A stretch of DNA of 64,000 bases from Rhynchopus sp. YZ270_cl-10 (lineage: Eukaryota; Euglenozoa; Diplonemea; Diplonemida; Diplonemidae), in NCBI GenBank assembly GCA_964035575.1, contig OZ037885.1, positions 496,001 through 560,000 of the forward strand, read 5' to 3'. This document shows positions 9,484 to 20,328 of the stretch, piece by piece. Positions within the stretch are counted from its first letter, which is position 1, and every line of letters begins with the position of its first letter. The notes under the pieces are model-generated. The model ran no database searches. It worked only from the letters and a program-made list of their open reading frames with translations, and was not told the origin of the DNA. The position numbers and the translations under genes are program-made.

Positions 9484-12400
9484 CTATGGAGCTTCAGGAA
9501 GAGAAGGATTAGCGGGAATGACCTTGGTATGTTTCACTGCAGGATTCCTTTTGATTTGACGTGCTTTATGCCCAAAGTCGAGAGTATGGAGGGTCTCGCT
9601 TGCACAGATTTCTTCGGGGCTGACTGTCACAAAGAGAAGCATCTTCGCATCACCTCCTAAACAGGGCGCGAGGAGATGGGTAAGCTTTGAGTTTCGATAC
9701 GGAATGTGAGGTCTCGCAGCGCTTAAAGCAAGCAGTACGTCAGACAGCGCGGAGAGGCTTTTGTTGATTGCTTGGGCTTCCCGCATATGTTGTCCCTCTA
9801 CTCCAGACTTCGTCACACATTCTGACCCTCCCAAATCCACCAAAACCATCTTCGATGTGACAACCACTTCCTTTCCTTCTGCCTCCTCCCTCCCTTCATA
9901 ATGTAATGTATAAACACAGTGGCTTCTACTGGAATGGGTGTTGCATAGTGTAGCGGCAGCAGAACGTTCTGCAAGGCCGGATGCAACTAAGCCTATACAT
10001 TCTTCTGCAGAAGATGCTTCAATAAGAGAATGTGTGACCGTATCAGAACCCATTTTGTATGAAGTAGTGGTAGTGGTGTTGGCGGTAAGGAGGTCGCGAA
10101 TATCGCCGCAATAAATTTCGAGCATGGATACCGTCACCTTTTGTGTTGTGTGCGAAGATGCAGAAAGAATCTCCCAGAAATGCCGAATCGCTCTGGGAAC
10201 CACCCCTTCTTGGGACCCTTCTTCTCCAAACATTGTGTACGTCTTTCCTGATCCAGTTTGACCATATGCCATGATACAGACGTTGTAGCCATCTACAACA
10301 GACTGCACCAAATCTGCAGCATTCTCTTCAAACACATCCTCCTGCGAGCATCCAGAAGGGATGACACCATCAAAACGAAATTCTCTTGCCTTTCCGTTCT
10401 TCAAGGCCATCTGTATCCCGCTGTTTTTGAGGGACAACGGAGAGGAGATAGGCGCAGCACGTAGTCTAGCTTTGACGCGGATGTTGCCACGAAGTTGGAC
10501 TAATGTGTTGTGAAGTTTGATTCTCTCAGAACGTTCGTGGAAGTATCGGTCGATGAAGCTGCCTGAGTCGAGAGTTTTGTCTGAGTACAATCGAAGCTTT
10601 TCGTCCATAATCTGTAGTTCTGCTTCGTGCGCGTTTTTGAGACGTTGTAAATCAGTTTTTGCGCGTTTTTCGGTTTCGGCAGTTTTTGTGGAGGATTGCA
10701 TCTTGAAGAGCGCGAACTGCTCCTGCACTGCAGATACTGCACGCATCTCGCTCTGCATGGCGGATGCGGAGGAGGTCTCGAGCTGTGTCTTGAGACGTGC
10801 CACCTCAGCCTCCAAAGTGTTGACCGTATTGCTGTGTTGCAACGCAGCTTTGCGGACAGCAGCGTTGTGCGAGGCAAGGTGTTCCTGCACAGTGGCACTG
10901 TGGTTTCGTTCCGCAGCATCGAGAGAAGCGGCTGCATCAGCGCGTTGTGCCTTCAGTGATGCAAACTCAGACGTCTGAAGGGAAAGACGGTGCTCAGTGT
11001 CAGAGAGCTGCGAGCGGACCTGAAAAGGAATTTGAGTTATTTTGAATAAATTGTGAGTATCGTACAACACCCCATTTGTTGATAATGGAGAGGATTACTC
11101 AATGGCACCCAAAAGGGGTCAGGACAACAGAGGATACTACCGTCAGAGGAAGCTCTCTGGTGTGGTATGGTGTTTTTGTTTGCTTTTTGTCGCATACCTC
11201 TGAGAGCTCCTGTTGAAGCTGTGTGCAGGTGGTCGTGGCTGCAGTGAGCTGTGTCTCGAGACTCTCGCAGAAGCGGTGCCCCTCGCGCACCTCGCTCACC
11301 GCTGCGTCTGCACGCTGCGCCTCCTCCAGCACACGCTGCTCCTGCAGCAGCGACGCCTTACGAAAGTCCACCTCCTGTGCACGGAGGCGCGCTGAAAGCT
11401 CCTGCAGTGTGGTGTGGACAGATGTGAACCGTGACGATCCTATTTTGTGAAAATTCCCGACTGGTGACAATTTTTTTCCCCCCCCGCTTTTTTTCCCGTG
11501 CAGTTTTTTTGTGCGATTTGGGGTTTTTTCGTGGGGTTTGGGCGATAACTCAGGGCTTCCCACAATCCAAAAAAAAGGCCAAAAAAATTCAACATTTTTT
11601 ACCTCACATAACACTTTTGATTTATATACCTCTTGTTTCGTCTGGTCTTCGGTCACCTCTTGGAGTTGTTGTTGGTGCTCTGCCTGCATGGTGTGCATAG
11701 CAGTGCGGGTAGCCTCTTCTTGCGCACGCAGCTTTGCGTTCTCTGATAGGAGCGCCGTCACTTCGCCTTGCAGGGTTTCCGCCTGCGCCGTGGCGAGCAG
11801 GCTCTCACGCAGCTGCTTGCCGACTGCATCACAGCGCCGTTCCGCCTCCCACAGTGCCTCCTGCACCGCCACCTTCTCCGTGCACACCCTGTCGTATCCC
11901 TCCGCCAGCTCCACACGCTTGACCCTCCAGAGCTCCCTCTCTTGGTGCAGCCTGCGTTTGTACCATCCGTCCACCCTTCCTGACACACCCGCACCCAGCT
12001 CCTTTGTCTCCTCTGGGGTTGTCTCTGGTACGGCCTCCTCTACCGATGAAGTGAAGAAGGTATCTTTTTTTTCGATTTTTTCGCTTTTTTCGCTGTTTGT
12101 GTTCTCCTTTTCAACAGCCAGCGTAACCGACGCACCGGAAGAACTATGCGTGAAACTCGATGAGTTTATTGTTGTAAACGGAATCACATCGACCGGAGTA
12201 GGCTCTATCACTGCCTCTTGAGGGGAAGGGGAGGAGGATGAGGAGGAGGAAGGTATCACAGCAGAGATTGCTGACGTTGGGATATGAGACAGCCTCGGAA
12301 GACTCGGTGATTGAACCTTAATTCGCGGCAATGAAGTGCTCGCCTCTCGAAACCCATGGTACCAGCTGCTCGATGACGAGGCTTCTGGGGAAGAAGGTGC

Positions 12401-12577
12401 CGGGAAGAATCCTGGAGAAGCATGCATCTGAGACGGTGGCGGTGACTGAGAATATGAATGCGGTTCGATCAGGCCGATAAGTGCCTCCACCTTTTGCGCC
12501 ATTGATTCGTTAAGAGAAACCATAGGGCGCGCTGCAGTGCCTATGAGCAGCTCTTGGATGTCATGTGGATGTGACAT
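9484..12577 (-). CDS. Kinesin-14 family C-terminal motor protein (3 exons)
   Basis: Exons are 12577-11630, 11401-11198 and 11019-9484, giving about 895 residues. The intron at 11402-11629 (donor GTATAT, acceptor CTGCAG) is 228 nt, in phase and without stops, so it could be retained. The intron at 11020-11197 (donor GTATGC, acceptor TTTTCAG) is certain because it rejoins the coiled coil in frame. Residues 1-190 are low complexity, about 200-560 form coiled coil, and the motor starts at about 562 with LRGNIRVKARLR, the neck-motor junction typical of kinesin-14. The P-loop is GQTGSGKT (about 637-644), switch I NTHSSRSH and switch II VDLGGSE, where most kinesins have DLAGSE. Such motors are usually minus-end directed and cross-link microtubules. 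An AG (12578-12579) directly precedes the ATG. Confidence 0.92.
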
Positions 12578-12672
12578 CTACGATATTATTTGACAAAAAC
12601 CAAAAATGTGTATCAAATCGACAAAAAAATCCGTTGAAAAGAGGATTTCCTCCCAATTATTTCTTAGAGAGG

Positions 12673-13314
12673 ATGCAAAGGAATGGAGGGAATAGGGGAA
12701 AAAGGACCGACAAAAATCAGCAGAGTGAAAAAAATAACGCCATCTTAGAGGAAGAAAACGGAAAGCTGAAGAAACAACTGAACAGGTTGGAGCTTGCGGA
12801 GAAGAAGGCAGATACCAAGACCTCACATGAGGAAAAGCAAATCGTAACTCCGATCGTGAGGCTGGCCCCACCTACACAAAGCAGCCAAGCAAGCTTCAAC
12901 AGTGAGCAGACGTTTTCACAACCCCCCTCTCTTCCAACTCCCTTCTCTTCCAACCCCCCTCTCTTCCAACCCCCCTCTCTTCCAACCCCCCTCTCTTCCA
13001 ACTCCCCTCTCTTCCAACCCCCCTCTCTTCCAACCCCCCTCTCTTCCAACCCCCCTCTCTTCCAACCCCCCTCTCTTCCAACCCCCCTCTCTTCCAACCC
13101 CCTTCTCTTCCAACCCCCCTCTCTTCCAACCCCCCTCTCTTCCAACCCCCCTCTCTTCCAACCCCCCTCTCTTCCAACCCCCTTCTCTTCCAACCCCCCT
13201 CTCTTCCAACCCCCCTCTCTTCCAACCCCCCTCTCTTCCAACTCCCTTCTCTTCCAGCATCAATCCAGCTTCTCAGGTTTCTCAGCCGATCTTGCCGGCG
13301 AAGAGACGCAGTGA
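12673..13314 (+). CDS. Doubtful low-complexity protein with Pro/Ser-rich repeat
   Basis: This is the only plausible plus-strand gene, starting 96 bp from the kinesin start and transcribed divergently. The N-terminus (MQRNGGNRGKRTDKNQQ) is basic and is followed by a short predicted coiled coil (NAILEEENGKLKKQLNRLEL). The rest is a repeat read as PPLFQPPSLPTPLSSN, encoded by a 16-bp DNA repeat. After the array this frame ends with FSADLAGEETQ. An alternative frame reaches 13396 through a more protein-like tail (PAKRRSETQTEPEDSG), so the true C-terminus depends on repeat number or on splicing. No family is recognised. It may be a real small protein or only an open frame beside a minisatellite. 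Confidence 0.4.
   Translation: MQRNGGNRGKRTDKNQQSEKNNAILEEENGKLKKQLNRLELAEKKADTKTSHEEKQIVTPIVRLAPPTQSSQASFNSEQTFSQPPSLPTPFSSNPPLFQPPSLPTPLSSNSPLFQPPSLPTPLSSNPPLFQPPSLPTPLSSNPLLFQPPSLPTPLSSNPPLFQPPSLPTPFSSNPPLFQPPSLPTPLSSNSLLFQHQSSFSGFSADLAGEETQ
12920..13255. repeat. 16-bp minisatellite (CTCTCTTCCAACCCCC)n
   Basis: About 21 tandem copies of a 16-bp unit, with occasional T-for-C changes (CCCTTCTCTT, ACTCCCC). Three units make 48 bp, or 16 codons, so all three frames encode the same 16-residue repeat in rotation. Gain or loss of one unit shifts the downstream frame without changing the repeat peptide. Confidence 0.95.
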
Positions 13315-13894
13315 GACGCAGACCGAACCTGAGGACAGTGGAGCTTGGGCACTGGGGGAAAAAAAAGGGAAAAGGAAAACTTTAAAGATGGAATGAGACC
13401 TCTTATCAGTGGAGGGCTTGAAATGGGAACATCTTCCAGTCCAAAATATCATGGATCCAAGATCATGCAAGAGAGAGAGTCAATGGAGTGGAGGCCTCTT
13501 GAATTGAGGGGATGGGAATAGGAAGGAATCGCTGTGATATTACTACGCTTCGAACAGACGTTTTGGATGCAGTTTGATTGAATCAGATTCAGAGAAAAAG
13601 AAAAAGAAAAGACAGTCAATTTCTATCGATTCGGTCCAAATTTTTTTTTTGAAAAATCCCACCCCCCACCCACTAAGGGTCATATTCTGCGCAAGAATTA
13701 CCCTCATTAGGCATATCCCACCCTACCCACCATACCCCCCCTCCTTTTTAAAAAATACTCCTTTTCTCCTTGATGGTTTCAATGAAGCTGCCATACAGTC
13801 TTCAAACAAAACCATACAATTTGAAAAATTGTGGAAGAGTCTTAGAGAAAGGAAAAAAAAAAAGGAGGGGAAAAATAGCTATTTATTGAGGTGA
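13315..13894. other. Intergenic, no feature seen
   Basis: This region is AT-rich with A and T runs. The alternative tail of the plus-strand frame would end at 13396. Nothing else was recognised. Confidence 0.4.
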
Positions 13895-14098
13895 AAAAAA
13901 GTGGACTTTTTGTCACACGAGTGTGGTTCTAACAAATCAGTTGGTTCTTTTACGTCACGAGCGAAGCGAGTGACGTAATTTATGTTGTCTCACGAGCGAA
14001 GCGAGTGTGACATAGAATTTTGTATCACGAGCGAAGCGAGTGATACAAAAAACCAACTGATTTGTGAGAACCACACGAGTGTGACAAGTCCGCTTTTT
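13895..14098. repeat. Foldback element containing three inner hairpins
   Basis: The outer arms, about 13895-13950 and 14047-14098, are near-perfect inverted copies (GTCACACGAGTGTGG, then AATCAGTTGGTT on the left). Between them are three hairpins built on one identical core, CACGAGCGAAGCGAGTG, whose flanking stems differ but still pair: TACGT/ACGTA (13951-13977), TATGT/ACATA (about 13980-14015) and TGTAT/ATACA (14021-14047). Matching changes on both sides of the core suggest that the folded form matters. It lies between the doubtful plus-strand gene and the 3' end of the 14465-16219 gene. Confidence 0.85.
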
Positions 14099-14119
14099 AC
14101 TCAATATATAATTTTTTCT

Positions 14120-14455
14120 CTATATAAAAAAAAGTACTCTGAGAGATCGATAAGTGTTCGTAAGGCATAAATTATATTGAATACACAAATCCCAACACAA
14201 TGCCGAGAAATAAGTAGCAGGATATGACCTGGGCATGAAGACCACAACATTATGCCACACCAACCCAAAATCCCACCAAAAACAAAGGCAGATCAAGTGT
14301 GACAAAAAGTAAAAAAAAAAGTACTTTTTACATCTCCCCCACCCATTTTTAGGCTAAAAACACAATTTCACTTTTTGCCACACCGCTGACAAAAAGTTAA
14401 TATTATGTCATACGAATCCTTAACGAATCTCTCAGAGTACTTTTTTTCATATGAG
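14120..14455. repeat. Foldback element with about 45-bp terminal inverted repeats
   Basis: The left end (about 14126-14168, including AAGTACTCTGAGAGATCG) and the right end (about 14402-14451) are imperfect inverted copies at roughly 80% by eye. The inside is non-coding. The right end stops about 10 bp from the stop codon of the neighbouring gene, so the element is probably in its 3' UTR. This suggests a non-autonomous DNA transposon; no duplication of the target was identified. Confidence 0.65.
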
Positions 14456-14464
14456 AAAAAAACA

Positions 14465-16219
14465 CTATTTCCACCCACTCCATTTTGGCCCCTTTTTGGC
14501 AGCTTTTTTCGTACTATTTCTCTCCACCCCTGCAGAGGGGACCGCTCTGAGCGCAACATTACCACGCCTGCTTTCGGATGAAGCCTTTCTCTCGTTGTAT
14601 TGACTTTCTACCATATCCTTTACGTTGGACAGTGCGGTTTTCGGCTGGGATACGATTTCTCCGTTTTGAACGACCCAACCGAATTTGATTTTATCGTCCG
14701 GATAAAGCCGCCCTGACCCTGCAATTGGAGACCGATCTTTCACCTGCGGGACCGATCCATAGGGGGCAACCTTCGAGAGGTCTGCACCTACCCTATGCAC
14801 CTTTGCATCAAGAGATGAGAACAACGCATCTTCCGCACCAAGGTAGTGAGATCTCCGTGCTATGTCCTTTCCAATCCGGATATCAGGTTGTCCATCTGGA
14901 CGAAGTGGCATATCCGGGCAAAACGACACATTGCACACAAACGGACGTTCCAACCCACCCAACTCCACCTCAAACGGACCAAGCTCAAGAACATTAACGC
15001 TCTTCCCCAAATAAGGCCGGGTGTGTTCGCGTTGGTGATGGAGACGTGGCCAAGAAGGGAAAACATTTTTAAGGAGGTGTCCGCCGCCCTTCGTGTAGTG
15101 TCCTTGTGCGGCGCCGCTGCGGATGTGGGCGATGAGGGCTGCCTTCTCGGAGGAGGGTGCGTGGGTGTGGCAGATGCTTGCTGCAATGGTCTGCAGCTGC
15201 TCCACGCTGAGGAGTTCGAGGGCGCCGTATCTGCGGAAGGGGGGAGAAGAGATGGGGTGTGGGGGATTTGAATGGGTTTTTATGAAGTTTTTGTTTGATT
15301 TGCTCTTGTTTTGTTTTTTTTGTTTTGTAACATGTTTGCTTTTGTTTGATTTTTCCCTTTTTTGCTTTTTGTTGGGGAGAAGGTTATTATCAAAACAGCC
15401 CCCATAAAAGAGAGGAAACACAGAAAGAAGTCCGTCGCAAATCATGTGGAGACAACTTTAAGGATCCGCTTGGGGAACCTAAGGTCACTCAATGTTGGCC
15501 ACCCTTCTGGTAAAAGATTAGATTCATAAAAGATGAAAAGTGGTGGTGAAAACACGTGAGTGGGGGTATAGCCCGCATCTTTTTGGGTTTTTGGAAGAGG
15601 TGGTGGTGGGAAATGAAAGAGACCATGCCAGCGGAGGTTGCAACTTCCAAAAAAAAGTGAACCACTCGACAATTGAGAACCTAGTGTGGGTCTAGAAATG
15701 CTATGGTGGGAGAGAGGATGCTGGGTCATACCTTTTCAGTTCCTCTGTTGACCAGTCGCGTGTGGCCAGTGTGTTCTTTGGTAATGTCATGGGCAGGACA
15801 AGCCCATTGACGGAAGGGTCCACTGGGATGTTTTCAAACTGTGAGAAGGGGGGTGGTTGTGTCTTTTGTCCTTGTAACAATATTATACACCGCACACCCT
15901 GACAAAAGAAAGAAGGTTTATACAGTTGGCCAAATATTGGCCAAACAAGTCGCCAATTGCAAGAAAACTCCCAAAATCCACCATTTTTTTTTTTTTTTTG
16001 TCGCCAAGAAACGTAAGACCCTAAACCTCTCACGCTTCGTCACCAGAGAAGAAACCTTGTAAAGTGCCGAAGCCCTAATGTTCAAAAGAGTGAACAAAAG
16101 TTGTTTGCTGCTGCACTGAACAATCGCCCCGACTGAGGCTTGGGTCAGTATTGAGGGGAAAGGCATACCGTAATCTTTTCAGCATGAGGCTCGAGTGTGT
16201 TCCACACTTTCACATCCAT
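14465..16219 (-). CDS. Unrecognised conserved-looking protein with SAP-like helix pair (3 exons)
   Basis: Exons are 16219-16169, 15838-15732 and 15230-14465 (donors GTATGC and GTATGA; acceptors CTCACAG and TTCCGCAG). The splice phases agree at both junctions and give about 306 residues beginning MDVKVWNTLEPHAEKITFEN. The segment WSTEELKRYGALELLSVEQLQTIA, followed by SSEKAALIAHIRSG, resembles two helices of a SAP-type fold, but this is weak. The central part (FEVELGGLERPFVCNVSFCPDMP) and the C-terminal KKAAKKGPKWSGWK are not recognised. The first exon begins just after a strong acceptor (TTTCACAG, 16226-16233), with the ATG 6 nt later, so it may be a trans-spliced first exon; an undetected upstream cis-exon is the alternative. 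Function unknown. Confidence 0.7.
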
Positions 16220-16560
16220 GAATACCTGTGAAAGAGAAAAAAAATGATGAAAAATGGAGCCACAAATTTCAATTAAAATGATAGCCTGCCATCTTGCATA
16301 ATATCGATTTGCTTTTGCAGACTAAGAGAAAAAGGGTTTCGAGGATGAACCGAGTCCAATCGGGTTTTCGGTTGTCATTACTGGGTTAAAAAAAACCCCC
16401 CCTGGTTATACCCAGGAATGAATCCGGTATTTGCAAAACCCGGTAATACCCGATACACGGTGGCGGGTGCCATATCATGACATTGTGGTGCAATACATTT
16501 TTAAAAGGTCGAAATATTTCTCGTAGAGAGGTGAGGAGTGTAGAGCAAAAAGAAAGAAAA

Positions 16561-16600
16561 GTTTATAAGATGATCCTAAGCCTCTCGTGCTTAGTCACCT
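16561..16600 (-). repeat. Hairpin element, family A
   Basis: On the minus strand this reads AGGTGA, then stem CTAAGC, loop ACGAGAG, stem GCTTAG, then GATCATCTTATAAAC. The stem is perfect. The copy at 17263-17302 is identical over 40 bp. It lies about 340 nt upstream of the acceptor of the 14465-16219 gene. Confidence 0.85.
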
Positions 16601-17088
16601 CAAAAGAAAGCAGACACACCTTACCGGCATAAGCTCGGTACAGTAATCTCGCAGTTGGGGCTAGCATCTTATGTGGTCACACAAATGGGCAGTTCCCCCC
16701 CTTCCCACCCCCCCACCTGCACCCTCTGCCCTTCCTCTGTCTGTTGGGAGGTATAGTGTGGTGTGGCTAAGTGAAGTGCACAACGCACAGAAATCAAAGA
16801 AAAAAAATGTGGGACGGGAGGGGGAGAGAAAGAGAGGGTTACTTTGAGGAGAGAAGAGGGGGAAAAACGAAAGAAAAATTTGTGCATCAGTGCACAACAG
16901 GAACCATGAAAATAGGCCCAAAAAAAAAGGGGGGATGGGGGAACGAGTTGCAAAGGCCAAAAAATGATTTGTTACCCATTGTTTTTTTTTAGAAGCCTCG
17001 TTTTTTGTGTAAATCAAAAACAAAAACTACTGTGCGGGATGCAAGCAGTATTGTTTATGTGCAGTTTCTTTTGTTGTTTTTTTTTTTT

Positions 17089-17136
17089 GAAAACTTGGTT
17101 GTATTAGTGTAGCCACCCTAGAGTGTGCTCCACTAT
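17089..17136 (-). repeat. Hairpin element, family G
   Basis: The minus strand reads a stem AGTGGAGC...GCTACACT with an inner CAC/GTG pair around TCTAGG, followed by AATACAACCAAGTTTTC and a run of A. It is identical over 48 bp to 38313-38360, with variants at 45416-45468, 52627-52666 and 59582-59628. The A-run after a fixed end resembles a retroposed short RNA. Confidence 0.75.
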
Positions 17137-17262
17137 TTTTTGCTGTTGTTTTATTTTGTTTCATTGAAATTTTGGTGTGTTTAGTGCGTACACCCGTGCG
17201 GTCATGCGCGGCAATAATGCAACGGGGATTGGGTAGAGAGAGGGACAGAGCACAAAAGAAAA

Positions 17263-17302
17263 GTTTATAAGATGATCCTAAGCCTCTCGTGCTTAGTCAC
17301 CT
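17263..17302 (-). repeat. Hairpin element, family A
   Basis: Identical to the copy at 16561-16600, with the perfect CTAAGC/GCTTAG stem and ACGAGAG loop (minus strand), flanked by A-rich plus-strand DNA. Confidence 0.85.
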
Positions 17303-17609
17303 TCACAAAAGAAAGGCAATTTTGTGACCACAATCAAAACATGGTCACCATCTTTCGCGGGGGGGGAAAGGGGGGGGTTTTTTTTTTGCCCATGCAGCCG
17401 CAATGAACGAAGTGCAGGAGGGCATTTCAAAATTTGAAAAAAAAAGAGGTGATCATACAAAAATAAAGAGAAAAGTTGTCAGATGAATATGCCTCGCGTG
17501 CACACACATCTTAGAATAAAACCAAGAACAGGGGACAAAGGGGGGGGGGAAACGCTGTGTGTAAACCACTTGCCGTTTCTCACCGATTTTTTAAAATCAA
17601 AATAGCATT

Positions 17610-19043
17610 TTAGTACTTCCAGTCCAAATCCAGCGAGCTCTTGAGCTCCTGTGCGTACGCAATGTTAGGACAGGACGGGTTGCAGCAGTTCTTGAAAGGC
17701 TGGGAGTAGTTCGCGGCCCACTCGCACGGTGCGTACACCTTCCCCGGCACCCCCGCTGTGTGGTCGCCCCACCAGTCGTTGAACGCCTTGTCCATAGTAA
17801 CCCCGTCAATCGCAATCTCATTCCACATTGTCGTGACAGTGTCCTCACCCCCAACGTGGCAACTGTGCATGAACGCCGCCTTCCCCTTCTGGTTGAACAC
17901 ATTGATCTCCTGCATCACCTTCCAGGTGTTCTCGATGTAGGGGTTCACGAACATCTGCAGGTATTCGGCAGAGCAGGTCCAGCCGTACTCCACACAGGTA
18001 TGCAGCACGCCGTCACGTGGATCACACATGACGTGCCAGCCACCCCAGGCAGCTTCGTCGTAGATGATCTCGCTGTTCACCAGACAGAACGACCCGAAGG
18101 TCCCCCAGGCCTGAGTGAACGCATATGCAGGCGACTCAATGTACTGTGCGGCACGCGGCGACAGCAAACATTCCCACTCGGGAAGACCTGCCTTGCGCTG
18201 CTCTGCCAGACAGGTAGGGTGGACGGAACCAGACATATTCGCGTATTCATACACTCCAGTGTCAGGCAGCGTCGCGCGGATGGTGGGATCGGTAATCGAC
18301 GATGTGTTCCCTCCGTACCACTGCGCAAAGACGTCCCCATCGTGGTATCCAGACCACCTTGGCCAGAACCCATCCAAAAGCACGACACTGTACTGCGTAA
18401 CACCGCCCGCCTCCTTCAGCGCTGCTCCAATACGGTCTGCATAGGAGTACAGTGCATGCGCACCGCCAACGTAGCCTGCCATCATTACCGTTGTTTTGGA
18501 GGAAAACGAGAAGTCTTTTGACACCTGCTTGATTGTTTCAAAGAGCACCTTTTTGCCTCTGAAGTACGCTGTGTATCCTCCGATGTCTACCTTATCTGCG
18601 TCACCCATCCAGTTCATTCCGTCGCATTGGGGGAGAACGATGCGGTTCCATTTGCAGAAGGTTGGGTTGTCCGTGCAGTTGTTTGAAAACAACCCGCCGT
18701 CCCATCCGGGGTTCAAAAGAGGGTTCAACGGGGGTGCGGTATCCCCCTTCTTCAGCCCAGAGAATTTGCAGTTCCCCAGCGATGTCGTCAGGTTCTGCTT
18801 TCCAGGGGGCAGGCACCACAGCAACGCCTCGCCAGGATTGTACATCACAATCTGATAGTCGTCAGCGTGCGCAGGGTCTGTCGAGGCATAGTGGTAGTAC
18901 CCAGCGCGGTTCCCCTTCGAACAGACAGCGTCAGCGTTGTCAAGCAGCTTGAGGGTGAGGTTGTATCCTACAGGGACTGCCTGGGAGTGCACGGCAACCA
19001 CGTGGACCAGCACCAAGCCTAGGGTGACCGTGGGGAGTCTCAT
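17610..19043 (-). CDS. Secreted NOTUM/pectin acetylesterase-family protein, apparent nucleophile loss
   Basis: This single-exon gene encodes 477 residues. Residues 1-20 form a signal peptide (TLGLVLVHVVAVHS), so the protein is secreted or luminal. The family signature NPTFCKWNRIVLPQCDG (about residues 126-142, usually NPxFxxWNxVxxxYCDG) and a CNPSCPN/HSCHVGG Cys-His region near the C-terminus place it in the CE13/NOTUM alpha-beta hydrolase family. These enzymes remove acetyl groups from pectin or palmitoleate from Wnt. Where the family has GxSxGG with the nucleophile serine, this protein reads AGYVGGAHA (about 189-197) with no serine, so it may be a pseudoenzyme. An acceptor (CAG at 19069-19071) lies 25 nt before the ATG. 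The start gives the signal peptide; an ATG at 19127 is less likely. Confidence 0.87.
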   Translation of the reverse strand: MRLPTVTLGLVLVHVVAVHSQAVPVGYNLTLKLLDNADAVCSKGNRAGYYHYASTDPAHADDYQIVMYNPGEALLWCLPPGKQNLTTSLGNCKFSGLKKGDTAPPLNPLLNPGWDGGLFSNNCTDNPTFCKWNRIVLPQCDGMNWMGDADKVDIGGYTAYFRGKKVLFETIKQVSKDFSFSSKTTVMMAGYVGGAHALYSYADRIGAALKEAGGVTQYSVVLLDGFWPRWSGYHDGDVFAQWYGGNTSSITDPTIRATLPDTGVYEYANMSGSVHPTCLAEQRKAGLPEWECLLSPRAAQYIESPAYAFTQAWGTFGSFCLVNSEIIYDEAAWGGWHVMCDPRDGVLHTCVEYGWTCSAEYLQMFVNPYIENTWKVMQEINVFNQKGKAAFMHSCHVGGEDTVTTMWNEIAIDGVTMDKAFNDWWGDHTAGVPGKVYAPCEWAANYSQPFKNCCNPSCPNIAYAQELKSSLDLDWKY

Positions 19044-19808
19044 GGGAATTTGTAGAATGAGGGGAAAGCTGTGTGTTAAAAGGTGTATTGGTGTGGACGA
19101 CGACCCCAGAATAGCACAAAATAGCACTTAATCACACTTTTTCGCACCCCTTCAGCCACACCATGTATGGCAGTATGCTAGGATAGAGCAGACGCAAGAA
19201 GCGTTGAACAGATTGCACTGAAGGCATTGGGAATCTCAGTCGGAAAGCCGCCGACAAAGGGATGGTTCGAAAAGGACGAAGACCATCGCAAGGAAGGAAG
19301 GTGGGAGAGGGAAGGGGATAGCCCCTAGCACACAGCATGGCGATGAACGCAAAATGCATCCTCCGTTCGGCAAATGCCTGTGTTAGGGAATTATTCGGAG
19401 ACTCTGATTTCAGCTACATAACTGTTGTTGACAAAAAAAAAATATGGGTTCAGGTTGCATGACCGGGTTTGCGGAAATAGGGAGCGACAGCGCAGAAGAG
19501 GAGATGAAGCGGAAGTGGGAGGAGGAGGAGGAAATAAAACCCTGCAACGTAGGTTTTACAATGGTGGTCACACAAACATAAGTTTACGGGTAATGAAGTT
19601 GAGGCTCAAACCCTCGGAATAAAACTTGTCATATGAATTAGACGCGTTCAGTGCAGTGTTAACGAAAGAGGTTAGGCCTGATGAGGGGAACCCGAATATC
19701 ATTTTCCGCACAAAAATACTATTTTGAAAAATGCCTCCCCAAAAATGTAAACTTTAAAAATCGAAGAGGGCAGGAAGGGGTTTTATTGAGAGCAATTTTT
19801 TTTGCAAT

Positions 19809-20328
19809 TTTTCAACTTACCTTCCTTCACCCCCCTGTAAGGGCAACCGTAGGTGAAGTAAGGTATAGTATTGAAATCGATGTGGGGGGGGAGTAAAGGG
19901 TCAATTTTACAAAACCAGATTTTGAGGAAAATTTTAGCCGAAAATGGGCCCCACGTATAAGGAACCGGGCTCATATTTCTCAAAATTTAAGTGCTCAAAA
20001 AATTGTCCAATTCTCCAGATTGACCCCACCACTGCACGGGCGGATCCCAAAAATGCAAATAAGGACCCTTTTCAACTTACCTTCCTTCACCCCCCTGTAA
20101 GGGCAACCGTAGGTGAAGTAAGGTATAGTATTGAAATCGATGTGGGGGGGGAGTAAAGGGTCAATTTTACAAAACCAGATTTTGAGGAAAATTTTAGCCG
20201 AAAATGGGCCCCACGTATAAGGAACCGGGCTCATATTTCTCAAAATTTAAGTGCTCAAAAAATTGTCCAATTTTCCAGATTGACCCCACCACTGCACGGG
20301 CGGATCCCAAAAATGCAAATAAGGACCC
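19809..20328. repeat. Recent tandem duplication, 2 x 260 bp
   Basis: Units 19809-20068 and 20069-20328 differ at about one position by eye (CCAATTCTCC versus CCAATTTTCC). Each unit contains a hairpin with TACCTTCCTTCAC pairing to GTGAAGTAAGGTA, and near its end a minus-strand copy of the dispersed GTGGTGGGGTC repeat. Confidence 0.92.

Larger units (their letters stand above)
16220..17609. other. Intergenic region with hairpin elements and homopolymer runs
   Basis: No gene is seen. The region carries two identical family A hairpins (16561-16600, 17263-17302), one family C copy (about 17479-17511) and one family G copy (17089-17136). A GGTTATACCC/GGGTATTACCG-like cluster lies at about 16390-16470. 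G-runs and T-runs are frequent. Confidence 0.6.
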
